Below the pieces are notes generated by a model. That model did no database searches, was not told the DNA's origin, and saw only the letters and a program-made list of their open reading frames with translations. This document shows, piece after piece, positions 1-15,346 of a stretch of DNA of 64,000 nt. Each line of letters opens with the position of its first letter. Position 1 is the stretch's first letter. The position numbers and the translations under genes are program-made. The stretch is from Candidatus Nitricoxidireducens bremensis (GTDB lineage Bacteria > Pseudomonadota > Gammaproteobacteria > Burkholderiales > Rhodocyclaceae), in the NCBI GenBank assembly GCA_030247725.1, contig JAOTRT010000004.1:124001-188000 (forward strand), given 5' to 3'.

Positions 1-18
1 CAGGGATGACTCGTTCAT
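1..18 (-). CDS. possible start of a gene running off the left edge
   Basis: An ATG on the minus strand at 18-16 opens a reading frame (MNESSL) that leaves the window after six codons. An AAGGA-like ribosome binding site lies a few bases upstream (about 22-28). The product cannot be named. In many proteobacteria folP and glmM follow ftsH, but too little is visible to test that here. Confidence 0.3.
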
Positions 19-88
19 GGTCCTTCTCCCGCGGGCTCATGGCGGAACCACGCCCATTTTGCGCGCTGTTGCCGGCAAGAGCAATGCG

Positions 89-1024
<936 letters not shown>

Positions 1025-1083
1025 GGTTGTCCTTCCAGGGACTTCGCGTCAGGTCGCCGGGCTGGCGCCGGCCGGCATCGGAC

Positions 1084-1111
1084 AAGAAAAAGGCCCCGGC
1101 AAGCGGGGCCT
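1084..1111 (-). terminator. Rho-independent terminator after ftsH
   Basis: An 8-bp G+C stem (AGGCCCCG with its complement, loop of five) lies at 1091-1111. Read on the minus strand it is followed by a T-rich run at 1090-1084. It sits 27 bp past the ftsH stop codon and closes the rlmE-ftsH unit. Confidence 0.85.
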
Positions 1112-1137
1112 CTTGGACTCGGCGACGGCCGTCATCG

Positions 1138-3024
<1,887 letters not shown>

Positions 3025-3057
3025 AGCCTTACCCCGTAAATAGCCCGCCGAACGGGC

Positions 3058-3085
3058 ATTCTAGACACTTTCGACAAGCTTGCAA
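3058..3085 (-). promoter_or_regulatory. sigma-70-like promoter for ftsH
   Basis: On the minus strand TTGCAA (3085-3080) and TAGAAT (3063-3058) are separated by 16 bp. A short hairpin (GCCCG/CGGGC, 3043-3057) follows in the presumed 5' leader. This lies in the gap between rlmE and ftsH. No convincing sigma-32 motif was found, although ftsH is a heat-shock gene in relatives. Confidence 0.5.
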
Positions 3086-3133
3086 ATTCAACACCCTTGT
3101 CCCGCCGCGGCGTAGGGACATCCCATCTCCGCG

Positions 3134-3763
3134 CTACCGCTTGCCGCGGGCCAGCAGGTAGGTCTCCGCGCTGCGATCCCGCGACGCCGCCGGTTTCCTG
3201 ACCGCCACCGAGGCGAAGGCCTCCTTCACCGCCTTCAGCAGTTCCTGGTAGTCGGAACCCTGGAAAACTTTGACCAGCAAATTGCCGCCCGGTTTCAGGT
3301 GGTCGCGGCAGAACTCCAGCGTCAGTTCCGCCAGGTGGGCGACCCGGGCCTGATCGGACATGGCGATGCCTGACATATTGGGGGCCATGTCGGACAAAAC
3401 AAGGTCCACCGCCCGGCCGGCGAGGGCCTCCTCCAGCCGGCGCAGCACTTCGTCCTCGCGGAAGTCGCCCTGGATGAACTCCACCCCGTGCATGGGCGTC
3501 ATTTCCAGCAGGTCGAGGGCGAACAGGCGACCGCCGGGCTGGATGCGCTTGACGGCGTACTGGCACCAACTGCCCGGCGCGGCACCCAGGTCTACCACGG
3601 CCATGCCGGGCTTGAGCAGGTGATCCTTGTCGTCGATCTCCATGAGCTTGAAGACGGCGCGGGACCGCCAGCCCTCGGCCTTGGCCTTCTGGACGTAGTG
3701 GTCATTGACGTGCTCGTTCATCCACGCCTTGCTTTTCTTGTGTATCCGGGATTTCTGGGTCAT
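3134..3763 (-). CDS. rlmE: 23S rRNA 2'-O-ribose U2552 methyltransferase RlmE (FtsJ/RrmJ)
   Basis: A SAM-dependent methyltransferase that methylates U2552 of 23S rRNA in a late step of 50S assembly. At 209 aa the length is typical. The SAM-binding motif [16 protein letters not shown] is visible near residue 58. The catalytic K-D-K-E set is represented by the early Lys-rich region, [12 protein letters not shown], and the later [14 protein letters not shown]. The N-terminus is basic, as in the family. The gene is divergent from yhbY with only 17 bp between the two start codons, and it leads into ftsH, the order conserved in many proteobacteria. Confidence 0.97.
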   Translation of the reverse strand: MTQKSRIHKKSKAWMNEHVNDHYVQKAKAEGWRSRAVFKLMEIDDKDHLLKPGMAVVDLGAAPGSWCQYAVKRIQPGGRLFALDLLEMTPMHGVEFIQGDFREDEVLRRLEEALAGRAVDLVLSDMAPNMSGIAMSDQARVAHLAELTLEFCRDHLKPGGNLLVKVFQGSDYQELLKAVKEAFASVAVRKPAASRDRSAETYLLARGKR

Positions 3764-3780
3764 CGGGTTAAAATGCCGCC

Positions 3781-4152
3781 ATGATCGAACTGACTCCTGA
3801 ACAGCGCCGCGCGCTCCGCGCCGCCGCCCACCATCTGCATCCCGTCGTCACCATTGCCGGAAAAGGCCTGACGGCGGGCGTGCTCGCCGAAATCGACCAC
3901 AGCCTCAAGGCCCACGAGCTCATCAAGGTGAAGCTCCAGGGCATCGAGCGGGACGACCGGGAAGCCTTGCTGACCGAAATCTGCGACCAGCTGGAATGCG
4001 CCCCCGTGCAGCATATCGGCAATACCCTGATCCTGTGGCGCGAGAAGCCCGAGGAACTGCCGACCGCGGCGCCGAAGAAGCGCGGCGCCAAGCCGCAAAC
4101 GAAGAAGCAGGCTGCTGCGGCATTGGAACGGCGCCGGCGCGCACGCCACTAG
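3781..4152 (+). CDS. yhbY: YhbY-family CRM-domain RNA-binding protein
   Basis: A small RNA-binding protein associated with 50S subunit precursors in relatives. The CRM/YhbY domain covers about residues 1-97, with characteristic [20 protein letters not shown] and the glycine-loop segment around GKGLTAGV. A basic Lys/Arg/Ala-rich tail extends the protein to 123 aa. It is divergent from rlmE, another late 50S factor. Only 17 bp separate the start codons, so the promoters must overlap or reach into the coding regions. Confidence 0.93.
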   Translation: MIELTPEQRRALRAAAHHLHPVVTIAGKGLTAGVLAEIDHSLKAHELIKVKLQGIERDDREALLTEICDQLECAPVQHIGNTLILWREKPEELPTAAPKKRGAKPQTKKQAAAALERRRRARH

Positions 4153-4198
4153 GCTACTACGTACCGCATATCCTACTGACGTTGAATTGCAGCCTCGT

Positions 4199-4876
4199 TC
4201 AAACGCCTTGCAGCGCCCGTAATCTGCCCAACCAGTAGCAAAAGTGCGGGCATTCCCGTTCCATCGCCGCGAGCGAAATGCGTTCAGCCGCGAGCGGTCC
4301 ATGTCGGGTTTTCTTGTAGCCGGGTTGCAACAACTTTTCCAGCCTGCGGGAGGGCTTGGTCTCATAACCATCGTTGATGTGCTCAGGCGTCTCGAATGCG
4401 GCTCTGACTTTGACGAGCGCACCCTCACTGCGATCCCAGCCAGGCTCCGTTCCAGCCAGTGCGTGCGGATCGGAAAACAATAGCCCCTCGAACTCATAGG
4501 GTTGAATGTGGGGAATGAAGCGCTCGGGACGGCAGCCGACATAGTCAACAACCGCCTCGTGTAAAGCCGTCCGCAGGCAGTTGAGCCTGTCATCGAGGTT
4601 CTGCTTTGTCTTCGCCTCCTCGTATGCAGGAAACGAAGTGTCGAGTGCATAGAGGTCGACGAAGGTCGTCAAAATCGCATCAGGCTTCTGTCTAAGCGTA
4701 TTGCGAGCATTGAACTTCAAGCGGTCGAAGTTGATCGCACCACCTCGTGCGTCCTGCGATGTATTAAGCAGTTGCGGCTTAACGAATACCTGCAAGTGGC
4801 GCAAAGCCGGGGCAACCAAGCGCTTTATGAACTGCTCTTCGGTGTGGCCTTCGGCAAAGACAATGACCTCCACCAT
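4199..4876 (-). CDS. DUF4276 (Toprim-like) protein, partner of the adjacent ATPase
   Basis: A 225-aa DUF4276 protein. The family belongs to the Toprim-like group of putative nucleases. An early acidic motif (FAEGHTEEQF) follows the first strand, a second acidic segment reads FVDLYALD near residue 75, and EFEGLLFSDP lies near residue 130, matching the expected metal-binding positions. The start codon directly abuts the TGA of the upstream AAA ATPase, so translation is probably coupled. The pair resembles two-gene OLD/PARIS/AbiL-like modules in which an ABC-type ATPase senses infection and a Toprim protein acts as effector. The region is visibly poorer in G+C than its neighbours. The defence role is inferred. 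Confidence 0.8.
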   Translation of the reverse strand: MVEVIVFAEGHTEEQFIKRLVAPALRHLQVFVKPQLLNTSQDARGGAINFDRLKFNARNTLRQKPDAILTTFVDLYALDTSFPAYEEAKTKQNLDDRLNCLRTALHEAVVDYVGCRPERFIPHIQPYEFEGLLFSDPHALAGTEPGWDRSEGALVKVRAAFETPEHINDGYETKPSRRLEKLLQPGYKKTRHGPLAAERISLAAMERECPHFCYWLGRLRALQGV

Positions 4877-5959
4877 TCATGGTCTCCCACCCAGGACGTT
4901 GCGCTTCCATAACTCGCCCATGGCGTACTGATCCAGCCAACCGGATAGCTCGTCCTGCGTAAAACGCCGAAAGATCGACGCACCGTCCTCCTGATCTACG
5001 ACAACGATGTCGTCGGGTGATAGTTCGTTCACTAACTCCACCGACTGCGACGAAACGATGAGTTGACGTGCCTCTGCCACCTGCTGAAATATCTCAGCCA
5101 GTACGGCAATGGCGTAAGGATGCAGGCCAAGTTCCGGCTCATCAATGAGAATCGTGTCTGGCAGCAGCTCGATGGGCTGAAGCAGCAGCGTTGCCAAACA
5201 AATGAAGCGCAACGTACCGTCTGACAATAAGTGAGCCTTCAGCGGCGTATCGGGGTTGCCTTTCTGAGTCCACTCAAGCTCGATGCTTTCTGAATTACCG
5301 GGGCGATGGACGAAATCATCAAAAAACGGCGCTACCAAGCGAATGGTGTCGATGATGCGCAGATAAGCGGCCTCGTGCTTTTCACGCAGCATGCGTAGGT
5401 AAGCCGCCAGATTCGCGGCGTCGGTTTTCAGGCGCAGATTGTCATTAGTTGCATGGGTTTGCTTGACCCTTGCCCGTTCGCTGGTGTCATGAAAGTGATA
5501 GACGCGCCAGTTACTGACCGATGGGCGCACGTAGGGCGAGTACTTATCCTTCGCCTCCTTCAGCTTCGATTCGTCATGTCCCATGCCCAGGGTAGCACTT
5601 GGTGTCGTATTGAAAAGCACCCCACCGAACCAACTTACTTCGCGCTCAAAGATTAGCCGGTTATCGCTTGTTGGCACCAAATCGAACTTGTAGCCGTTCC
5701 GTGCGAAATAGAACTCCGCATGTAACCGATCCGTGGTCTGCCGCCCGAAATGCAGCATCGCATCCGGCCCGCCCTGGGTTTGCACAAACAATTGCAGGCG
5801 CTGCTCATACATTTCATTAAGCAAACGAAACAGGCCGATGAAGTTGCTCTTCCCCGCTCCGTTAGCGCCAATCAGCACGTTGAGGTCGCGCAACTCGAAG
5901 TCACGCAACTCGCGAATGGATTTATATCCGGTAACCGTTAAGGAACGAACGCTAGACAT
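4877..5959 (-). CDS. AAA family ATPase (AAA_21/OLD-like), defence-module candidate
   Basis: A 360-aa SMC/ABC-like ATPase. The Walker A motif GANGAGKSN is at about 32-40. An ABC signature-like LLSDGTLRFI is followed by Walker B/D-loop TILIDEPELGLHP and then by a switch segment IVSSQSVELV, in which Gln stands where a His is usual. The C-terminal GELWKRNVLGG is typical of ATPases paired with DUF4276 proteins. The Toprim domain that OLD proteins carry in the same chain is here encoded by the next gene. The likely role is the sensor half of an abortive-infection-type system. The surrounding 4.15-6.2 kb is AT-richer than the core genes on both sides. Confidence 0.85.
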   Translation of the reverse strand: MSSVRSLTVTGYKSIRELRDFELRDLNVLIGANGAGKSNFIGLFRLLNEMYEQRLQLFVQTQGGPDAMLHFGRQTTDRLHAEFYFARNGYKFDLVPTSDNRLIFEREVSWFGGVLFNTTPSATLGMGHDESKLKEAKDKYSPYVRPSVSNWRVYHFHDTSERARVKQTHATNDNLRLKTDAANLAAYLRMLREKHEAAYLRIIDTIRLVAPFFDDFVHRPGNSESIELEWTQKGNPDTPLKAHLLSDGTLRFICLATLLLQPIELLPDTILIDEPELGLHPYAIAVLAEIFQQVAEARQLIVSSQSVELVNELSPDDIVVVDQEDGASIFRRFTQDELSGWLDQYAMGELWKRNVLGGRP

Positions 5960-6204
5960 GCCCCATCCTTAAAGGCAAGTGCCACTTTCGCCAAGCTCGA
6001 TCATTTATCCGACGCCGACAAAATAATCGCCGGTTCGCTTAACCGACTCAAAAGCATTGCCGTCGATGGTGGAAGTTGCATGTGACTCATCGCGGTAACC
6101 TCCGCATTATCCGATGACAAAGCCTACCTCTCGCATATTCGGCGACCCCGGCGACTGAGGAGGACACAACGCTCAATCGCCGGAGTCATTTTGCGAAATT
6201 GCAG

Positions 6205-6677
6205 CTACTCGTACTTAACGTCGAGAATTTCGTATTCGCGCTGGCCGCCGGGCGTCTGCACTTCGGCCACGTCGCCGGCGTACTTGCCGATGAGGGCGCG
6301 GGCCACCGGGGAATTGAGGGAAATCTTGCCCTGCTTGAGGTCGGCTTCGTCGTCGCCGACGATCTGGTAGGTGACGGTCTTGCCGCCGTCCATGTCCTCC
6401 AGCTCCACCGTGGCGCCGAAGACCACGCGGCCGTCGGCATCCAGCGCGGCCGGATCGATGATCTGGGCGTTGGCGAGCTTGCCTTCCACTTCGGCGATGC
6501 GGCCTTCGATGAAGCCCTGGCGTTCCTTGGCGGCATCGTATTCGGCGTTTTCCGAGAGGTCGCCGTGGGAGCGGGCTTCGGCGATGGCCGCCACGACGCT
6601 CGGGCGATCCACGGTCTTGAGGCGCTTGAGCTCCTCGCGCAGCATCTCGGCGCCGCGCAGGGTGATCGGAAACTTGC

Positions 6678-6681
<4 letters not shown>
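6205..6681 (-). CDS. greA: transcription elongation factor GreA
   Basis: GreA binds the RNA polymerase secondary channel and stimulates cleavage of backtracked transcripts. At 158 aa the protein is full length. The N-terminal coiled coil holds the tip region ([20 protein letters not shown]), including the acidic tip residues. The C-terminal FKBP-like domain includes the [20 protein letters not shown] segment. Its ATG overlaps the carB stop codon (ATGA), so it ends the carAB-greA unit. Confidence 0.98.
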
Positions 6682-9893
<3,212 letters not shown>

Positions 9894-11042
9894 TTATTTA
9901 GCCTTCGAATTCTTATGCTCGTCGAGCTGCTTGATGAAGCGGTCGAACAGGTAGGCCACGTCGTGGGGACCGGGGCTGGCCTCCGGGTGCCCCTGGAAGC
10001 AGAAGGCGGGGCGATCGGTCCAGGCCAGGCCCTGCAGGCTACCGTCGAACAGGGAGACGTGGGTCACCTTGACGTTGGCCGGCAGGGTCGCCGGATCGGC
10101 GGCGAAGCCGTGGTTCTGGCTGGTGATCAGCACCTGACCGGTCTCCAGGTCCTTGACCGGGTGGTTGGCGCCGTGGTGGCCGAACTTCATCTTCAGGGTC
10201 TTGCCGCCGCCGGCCAGGGCCATCAGCTGGTGGCCAAGGCAGATGCCGAAGGTGGGCAGCTTGCGGTCGAGGAACTCGCGGATGGCGGCAATGGCGTAGT
10301 CGCAGGGCTCCGGATCGCCCGGGCCGTTGGAGAGGAAGACACCGTCCGGGTTCAGGGCCAGTACTTCGGCCGCCGGCGTCTGGGCGGGCACCACGGTGAG
10401 CTTGCAACCGCGCTCGGCCAGCATGCGCAGGATGTTGCGCTTGACGCCGAAGTCGTAGGCGACGACGTGGTATTTGGGATGGTTCTGCGGCATGTAGCCG
10501 AAGCCGAGCTTCCACTCGCCTTCGTGCCAGTCGTAGGGCTGTTCGACGGACACCACCTTGGCGAGGTCCATGCCGGCGAGGCCGGGGAAGGCCCGAGCTT
10601 GGGCGATGGCGGCATCGGCATCGAGGCCGTCGCCCGTCATCAGACAGCCCGCCTGAGCACCCTTTTCGCGCAGGATGCGGGTCAGCTTGCGGGTGTCGAT
10701 ATCGGCGATACCGAGGACGTTCTCGGCCTTCAGGTAGGCGTCCAACGTCCGCTCGCTGCGAAAGTTGGAGGCCAGCAGAGGCAGGTCGCGGATGACGAGG
10801 CCGGCGGCGTACACCTTCGGCGCCTCGCAGTCCTCGCGATTCACGCCGGTGTTGCCGATGTGGGGATAGGTCAGGGTGACGATCTGCCGCGTGTAGGACG
10901 GATCGGTGAGAATTTCCTGATAGCCGGTCATGGCGGTGTTGAACACCACCTCACCGACGCTGGTACCGGTGGCGCCGATACCTTTGCCTTTAAAAACCGT
11001 CCCGTCGGCAAGTGCAAGGATGGCTGGCGGGAACTGAGGCAC
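9894..11042 (-). CDS. carA: carbamoyl-phosphate synthase small (glutaminase) subunit
   Basis: A class I glutamine amidotransferase subunit that hydrolyses glutamine to supply ammonia to CarB. A GTG start at 11042 gives 382 aa. It follows an AGGAG ribosome binding site by 7 bases and starts at [20 protein letters not shown], matching known CarA N-termini; a longer open frame upstream is not supported. The catalytic Cys lies in [13 protein letters not shown] and the His/Glu pair in [15 protein letters not shown] strong sigma-70 promoter lies about 80 bp upstream. Confidence 0.97.
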   Translation of the reverse strand: MPQFPPAILALADGTVFKGKGIGATGTSVGEVVFNTAMTGYQEILTDPSYTRQIVTLTYPHIGNTGVNREDCEAPKVYAAGLVIRDLPLLASNFRSERTLDAYLKAENVLGIADIDTRKLTRILREKGAQAGCLMTGDGLDADAAIAQARAFPGLAGMDLAKVVSVEQPYDWHEGEWKLGFGYMPQNHPKYHVVAYDFGVKRNILRMLAERGCKLTVVPAQTPAAEVLALNPDGVFLSNGPGDPEPCDYAIAAIREFLDRKLPTFGICLGHQLMALAGGGKTLKMKFGHHGANHPVKDLETGQVLITSQNHGFAADPATLPANVKVTHVSLFDGSLQGLAWTDRPAFCFQGHPEASPGPHDVAYLFDRFIKQLDEHKNSKAK

Positions 11043-11121
11043 GGTCGGGCTCCTGAGCGGTCGCAGTCTTCGAAAAACTGTCTCGATGCCGATAAATCGG
11101 TGAATCTCGACAAACTTTTCA

Positions 11122-11150
11122 ATTATACCTTGCGGCAGCGCAGCGAGCAA
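11122..11150 (-). promoter_or_regulatory. sigma-70 promoter for carA-carB-greA
   Basis: On the minus strand TTGCTC (11150-11145) and a perfect TATAAT (11127-11122) are separated by 17 bp. This leaves a leader of roughly 75 nt before the carA GTG. No attenuator was recognised in the leader. Confidence 0.8.
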
Positions 11151-11186
11151 ATGCGGGAAACCGCAACGCGCGATTCCCTGCGATCG

Positions 11187-11213
11187 AAAAGCCGCCGGAA
11201 CCCGGCCGACGGC
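11187..11213 (-). terminator. terminator after dapB
   Basis: An 8-bp stem (GCCGTCGG pairing with CCGGCGGC, one G-U) with a 7-nt loop occupies 11213-11191 on the minus strand and is followed by TTTT. It lies just past the dapB stop and upstream of the carA promoter. Confidence 0.65.
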
Positions 11214-11223
11214 CTGCCGGCGC

Positions 11224-12051
<828 letters not shown>

Positions 12052-12552
12052 TTACTTGGACGCCGCCTGCTCTTCAGGCTTGGCATCCTCTTCTTTCTTG
12101 TCCGCGGACTTTTCCGCGGCCTTGGCGGGTTCCGGCGCCGTGATCTCGATGATCCGCGCCGCCGGCTTGGGCGGCGCCACCTCGGACGGGTCCTCGCCGA
12201 CGACGTCGCCGCCGACGCGGACCAGCTTGTTGTCCTCGAAGAAGACGACGAGCCGGCGCTGCTGCACCTCGCCGCCGCCGGTCTTCAGGCGATAGACATA
12301 GTCCCAGCGGTCGCCGTGGAAGATATCCGTCAGCAGCGGCGTGCCGAGGATGAAACGGACCTGGTCCTTGGTCTGCCCCGCCTTCAACTGGGACACCATT
12401 TCCTGGGTCACCATGTTGCCCTGGCGGACGTCGATGCGATAGGGGTGCAGGTAGGGCGTGACGTCGAAAAATTCCGAAATGTCGCTGGCAACCTTGGAGG
12501 TTGAGGAACAGGCGGAAACCAGGGGAAGTGCCAGCAGGAGAACGCGCTTCAT
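12052..12552 (-). CDS. bamE: outer-membrane assembly lipoprotein BamE (SmpA/OmlA)
   Basis: A small lipoprotein of the BAM complex. The ATG at 12552 gives 166 aa with a signal peptide ending in a lipobox (LVSAC, Cys15). The SmpA/OmlA fold follows, including [20 protein letters not shown] and [21 protein letters not shown] 60-residue tail rich in Ala, Pro, Glu and Lys extends beyond the usual domain end. A longer frame upstream would run through the fur promoter region and is rejected. The gene is divergent from fur, an arrangement common in proteobacteria. Confidence 0.94.
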   Translation of the reverse strand: MKRVLLLALPLVSACSSTSKVASDISEFFDVTPYLHPYRIDVRQGNMVTQEMVSQLKAGQTKDQVRFILGTPLLTDIFHGDRWDYVYRLKTGGGEVQQRRLVVFFEDNKLVRVGGDVVGEDPSEVAPPKPAARIIEITAPEPAKAAEKSADKKEEDAKPEEQAASK

Positions 12553-12655
12553 GTCGTCGATATCGGCCGTGGCGGTGCCCGGAGCCGGCACCGCAATGAA
12601 TTTCCAATTGGATCGGGAAACTATATCATATGAAGATAAACAGACTGTCCTGCCC

Positions 12656-13102
12656 ATGTCCAATTCCGAAGACCTCAAAAGCATCGGCCTGAAGGCAACC
12701 ATACCGCGCCTGACGATCCTCGAACTGTTCAAGAAGGCCCAATCCCAGCCGGGCGTGCGCCACATGACGGCCGAGGATGTCTACCGCCATCTGATCAACG
12801 AGGACATCGACATCGGTCTGGCGACGGTTTACCGGGTGCTGACCCAGTTCGAACAGGCCGGCCTGCTGACGCGCCACCATTTCGAAACCGGCAAGGCGGT
12901 GTTCGAACTCGACGAAGGCAAGCACCACGACCACCTGATCTGTCTCCAGTGCGGCCGGGTGGAGGAATTCCACGACCCCGAGATCGAGAAGCGCCAGGCC
13001 AGGCTCGCCAAGGAGCGCGGCTTCGCCCTCCATGAGCATGCCCTGACCCTATACGCCGACTGCCTCAAGCAGAACTGCCCCAACAAGAAGAACGCCGGCT
13101 GA
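12656..13102 (+). CDS. fur: ferric uptake regulator Fur
   Basis: An iron-responsive dimeric repressor. The ATG at 12656 ([18 protein letters not shown]) gives 148 aa, the usual length. The winged helix occupies the first half, with [20 protein letters not shown]. The metal-binding segment [11 protein letters not shown] follows, and a second acidic/His-rich site lies towards the C-terminus. The 103 bp shared with bamE contain an AT-rich core (about 12620-12645) that must carry the divergent promoters. No convincing Fur box was identified there. Confidence 0.97.
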   Translation: MSNSEDLKSIGLKATIPRLTILELFKKAQSQPGVRHMTAEDVYRHLINEDIDIGLATVYRVLTQFEQAGLLTRHHFETGKAVFELDEGKHHDHLICLQCGRVEEFHDPEIEKRQARLAKERGFALHEHALTLYADCLKQNCPNKKNAG

Positions 13103-13115
13103 CGTCGGCGGTTCC

Positions 13116-13667
13116 ATGGAAGCATTCCTGACATCGGCGATCCTGGTCGCCCTGGCCGAGATCGGCGACAAGACCCAGCTCCTCTCCTTCGTCCTCGCCG
13201 CGCGCCTGCGCAGGCCTTGGCCCATCGTCGCCGGTATCTTCGTCGCGACCATCGCCAATCACGCCCTCGCCGGCTCGGTGGGCGTCTGGATGGCCCATTG
13301 GATACCCGAGCACTGGCTGCCCTGGATCGTCGGCGGCGTCTTCATCGCCTTCGGCCTGTGGACCCTGCATCCCGATTCCCTAGATGACGATCCGAAGATC
13401 CACCAGGCCGGCGCCTTCGTCACGACGACTATCGCCTTCTTCATCGCCGAAATGGGCGACAAGACCCAGTTCGCCACCATCGCCCTGGGCGCCCGCTTCG
13501 ATGCCCTCGTGGCGGTAGTGATGGGCACGACCCTGGGAATGATGGCGGCCAACGTACCGGCGGTTTTCATCGGCGAAGCCCTCGCCAAGCGCCTGCCGTT
13601 GGACGTGATCCGCTGGACGGCCGCCGCCGTGTTCATCCTCACGGGTGTGGCGACCTTCCTGGCCTGA
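13116..13667 (+). CDS. GDT1/TMEM165-family (UPF0016) manganese exporter
   Basis: A 183-aa membrane protein with two homologous halves of three helices each. The family signature E-x-G-D-K-T-Q is present twice, at residues 15-21 (EIGDKTQ) and 112-118 (EMGDKTQ). Characterised bacterial members export Mn2+. The gene starts 13 bp after fur, so the two are probably co-transcribed. That would tie a metal-responsive regulator to a metal efflux gene; the link is inferred from position only. Confidence 0.9.
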   Translation: MEAFLTSAILVALAEIGDKTQLLSFVLAARLRRPWPIVAGIFVATIANHALAGSVGVWMAHWIPEHWLPWIVGGVFIAFGLWTLHPDSLDDDPKIHQAGAFVTTTIAFFIAEMGDKTQFATIALGARFDALVAVVMGTTLGMMAANVPAVFIGEALAKRLPLDVIRWTAAAVFILTGVATFLA

Positions 13668-13680
13668 CCCGCACGGCGGG
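13668..13680. terminator. short hairpin between convergent GDT1-type gene and recN
   Basis: CCCGC/GCGGG with a 3-nt loop fills most of the 18-bp gap between the two stop codons. It lacks a T-tract in either direction, so it is at best a weak bidirectional terminator. Confidence 0.35.
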
Positions 13681-13685
13681 CCGAC

Positions 13686-15338
13686 TCAGAGCCCCAGCAT
13701 CTCCCGCGCATGCTCGCGCGTCGTGTCGGTGATGCGCACACCGCCGAGCATGCGGGCGATCTCGTCCACGCGCCCCGGCTGGTCGAGCGGCGTGACCCGG
13801 GACAGGGTCGCGCCGTCGCGGCTTTCCTTGGCGATGGACCATTGCCAGTCGGCCTGGGCTGCCACCTGGGGCAGGTGGGTGACGCAAAGCACCTGGCGCT
13901 CGCGGCCAAGCTGCTTGAGAAGCCGGCCGACGATCTCGGCGACGCCGCCGCCGATGCCCACGTCCACTTCGTCGAAGATCAGGGTCGGCGCCTCCGCCGC
14001 CTGGCTGGCGATGACCTGGATGGCAAGCCCGATGCGGGAGAGCTCGCCGCCGGAGGCCACCTTCGCCAGGGGCCGCAGCGGCTGGCCCGGATTGGCGGAT
14101 ACCGTGAATTCGACGCTTTCCAGGCCGATGGCGGAGGGCTCCGACAGGGCGGTCAGCGCGATGTCGAAACGCCCGCCGGCCATGGCCAGTTCCTGCATCG
14201 AGGCCGTCACCGCCCGCGCCAGTTCGGCCGCCGCCTTGCTGCGGGCGGCGCTGAGCTTGGCGGCGAGTTTGCGCCAGGCGGCCAGGGCCTCGGCTTCCCG
14301 CTTGGCCAGGGCCTCCGGGTCGGCCGACAGACGCAACTCGTCCAGCCGCTGCCGCATGGTTGCCAGGGTCTCCGGAAGCTCCTCCGGCGCAACCCGATGC
14401 TTGCGCGCCGCCGCCATCACGGCATCGATGCGGGCATCCAGTTCGGCCAGCCGCGCCGGGTCCAGGTCCAGGCGCTCCCGATAGCGCGCCAGGGCATGGA
14501 CCGCCTCGGAGAGCTGGATACGCGCGCCCTCAAGCAATTCCACCGGCTCGGCGAGGGCGGGATCGTGGTCCACCAGATGGCCGAGCTTCGCCGCCGCCTG
14601 GTCGACCAGGCTGCCGGCCGCCGCCTCGGAATCGTCGAGGGCCGCCAGGGCCGCCTCCACGCCTTCGATGAGGGCGACAGCATGGGACAGACGCCGATGC
14701 TCGGCGTTCTCGTCGTTCCAGCGCGCCCCGTCGAAGGCCAGGCCTTCCAACTCGCGCACCTGGAACTCCAGCATTTCCCGCTCGCGCTGGGCGGTCTCCG
14801 CATCCCGCGCCGCATGCTCGCGGGCATCCCGCAACTGGCGCCATTCCTGGAAGTGCCCTGCCACCTCGCGGGCAAGCTCCAACTGGCCGGCCCGGGTATC
14901 AAGGAGGCGGCGCTGGGCATCCACCTTCATCAGGGAGAGATGGGCGTGCTGGCCGTGGATGTCGGCCAGGAAACCCGCTGCTTCGCGCAACTGCCCCGCC
15001 GTCGCCGGCAGGCCGTTGAGATAGGCGCGGGAACGCCCGCCGGCATCGACAACGCGCCGCAGCAGCACGCTGTCATCGGCCTCGAAGTCGTTGGCGCGCA
15101 GCCAGGTCTCCAGGGCGCCGCCCTGCTCCACATCGAATTCAGCGGAAACCTCGGCGCGCTCGGCACCGGTCCGCACGACGGCCGCCTCGGCACGCTCGCC
15201 GAGCACCAGGGACAGGGCATCGACGAGGATGGACTTGCCGGCGCCGGTCTCGCCCGTGAGGGCACCGAAGCCGGCCTCGAAGTCCAGTTCCAGGCGGTCG
15301 ACGATGACGAAGTCGCGGATGAAAAGTCGGCGCAGCAT
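13686..15338 (-). CDS. recN: DNA repair protein RecN
   Basis: An SMC-like ATPase acting in double-strand-break repair. The ATG at 15338 (MLRRLFIRDFVIVDRLELDF) gives 550 aa, the normal length. Walker A (GETGAGKSILVDAL) lies near residue 30. A long coiled-coil region in the middle holds the family's hinge substitute. The C-terminal ATPase half has the signature KVASGGELSRIGLAI and Walker B LIFDEVDVGIGG. It is 8 bp downstream of nadK on the same strand. Confidence 0.98.
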   Translation of the reverse strand: MLRRLFIRDFVIVDRLELDFEAGFGALTGETGAGKSILVDALSLVLGERAEAAVVRTGAERAEVSAEFDVEQGGALETWLRANDFEADDSVLLRRVVDAGGRSRAYLNGLPATAGQLREAAGFLADIHGQHAHLSLMKVDAQRRLLDTRAGQLELAREVAGHFQEWRQLRDAREHAARDAETAQREREMLEFQVRELEGLAFDGARWNDENAEHRRLSHAVALIEGVEAALAALDDSEAAAGSLVDQAAAKLGHLVDHDPALAEPVELLEGARIQLSEAVHALARYRERLDLDPARLAELDARIDAVMAAARKHRVAPEELPETLATMRQRLDELRLSADPEALAKREAEALAAWRKLAAKLSAARSKAAAELARAVTASMQELAMAGGRFDIALTALSEPSAIGLESVEFTVSANPGQPLRPLAKVASGGELSRIGLAIQVIASQAAEAPTLIFDEVDVGIGGGVAEIVGRLLKQLGRERQVLCVTHLPQVAAQADWQWSIAKESRDGATLSRVTPLDQPGRVDEIARMLGGVRITDTTREHAREMLGL

Positions 15339-15346
15339 GGTCCTGC

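Noticed and set aside
5960..6204. A further small gene between the ATPase and greA
   Set aside because: No frame with a start, ribosome binding site and plausible composition is present; it is AT-richer spacer DNA.
12600..12650. Fur box for autoregulation of fur
   Set aside because: The AT-rich stretch does not match the GATAATGATAATCATTATC pattern well enough to claim.
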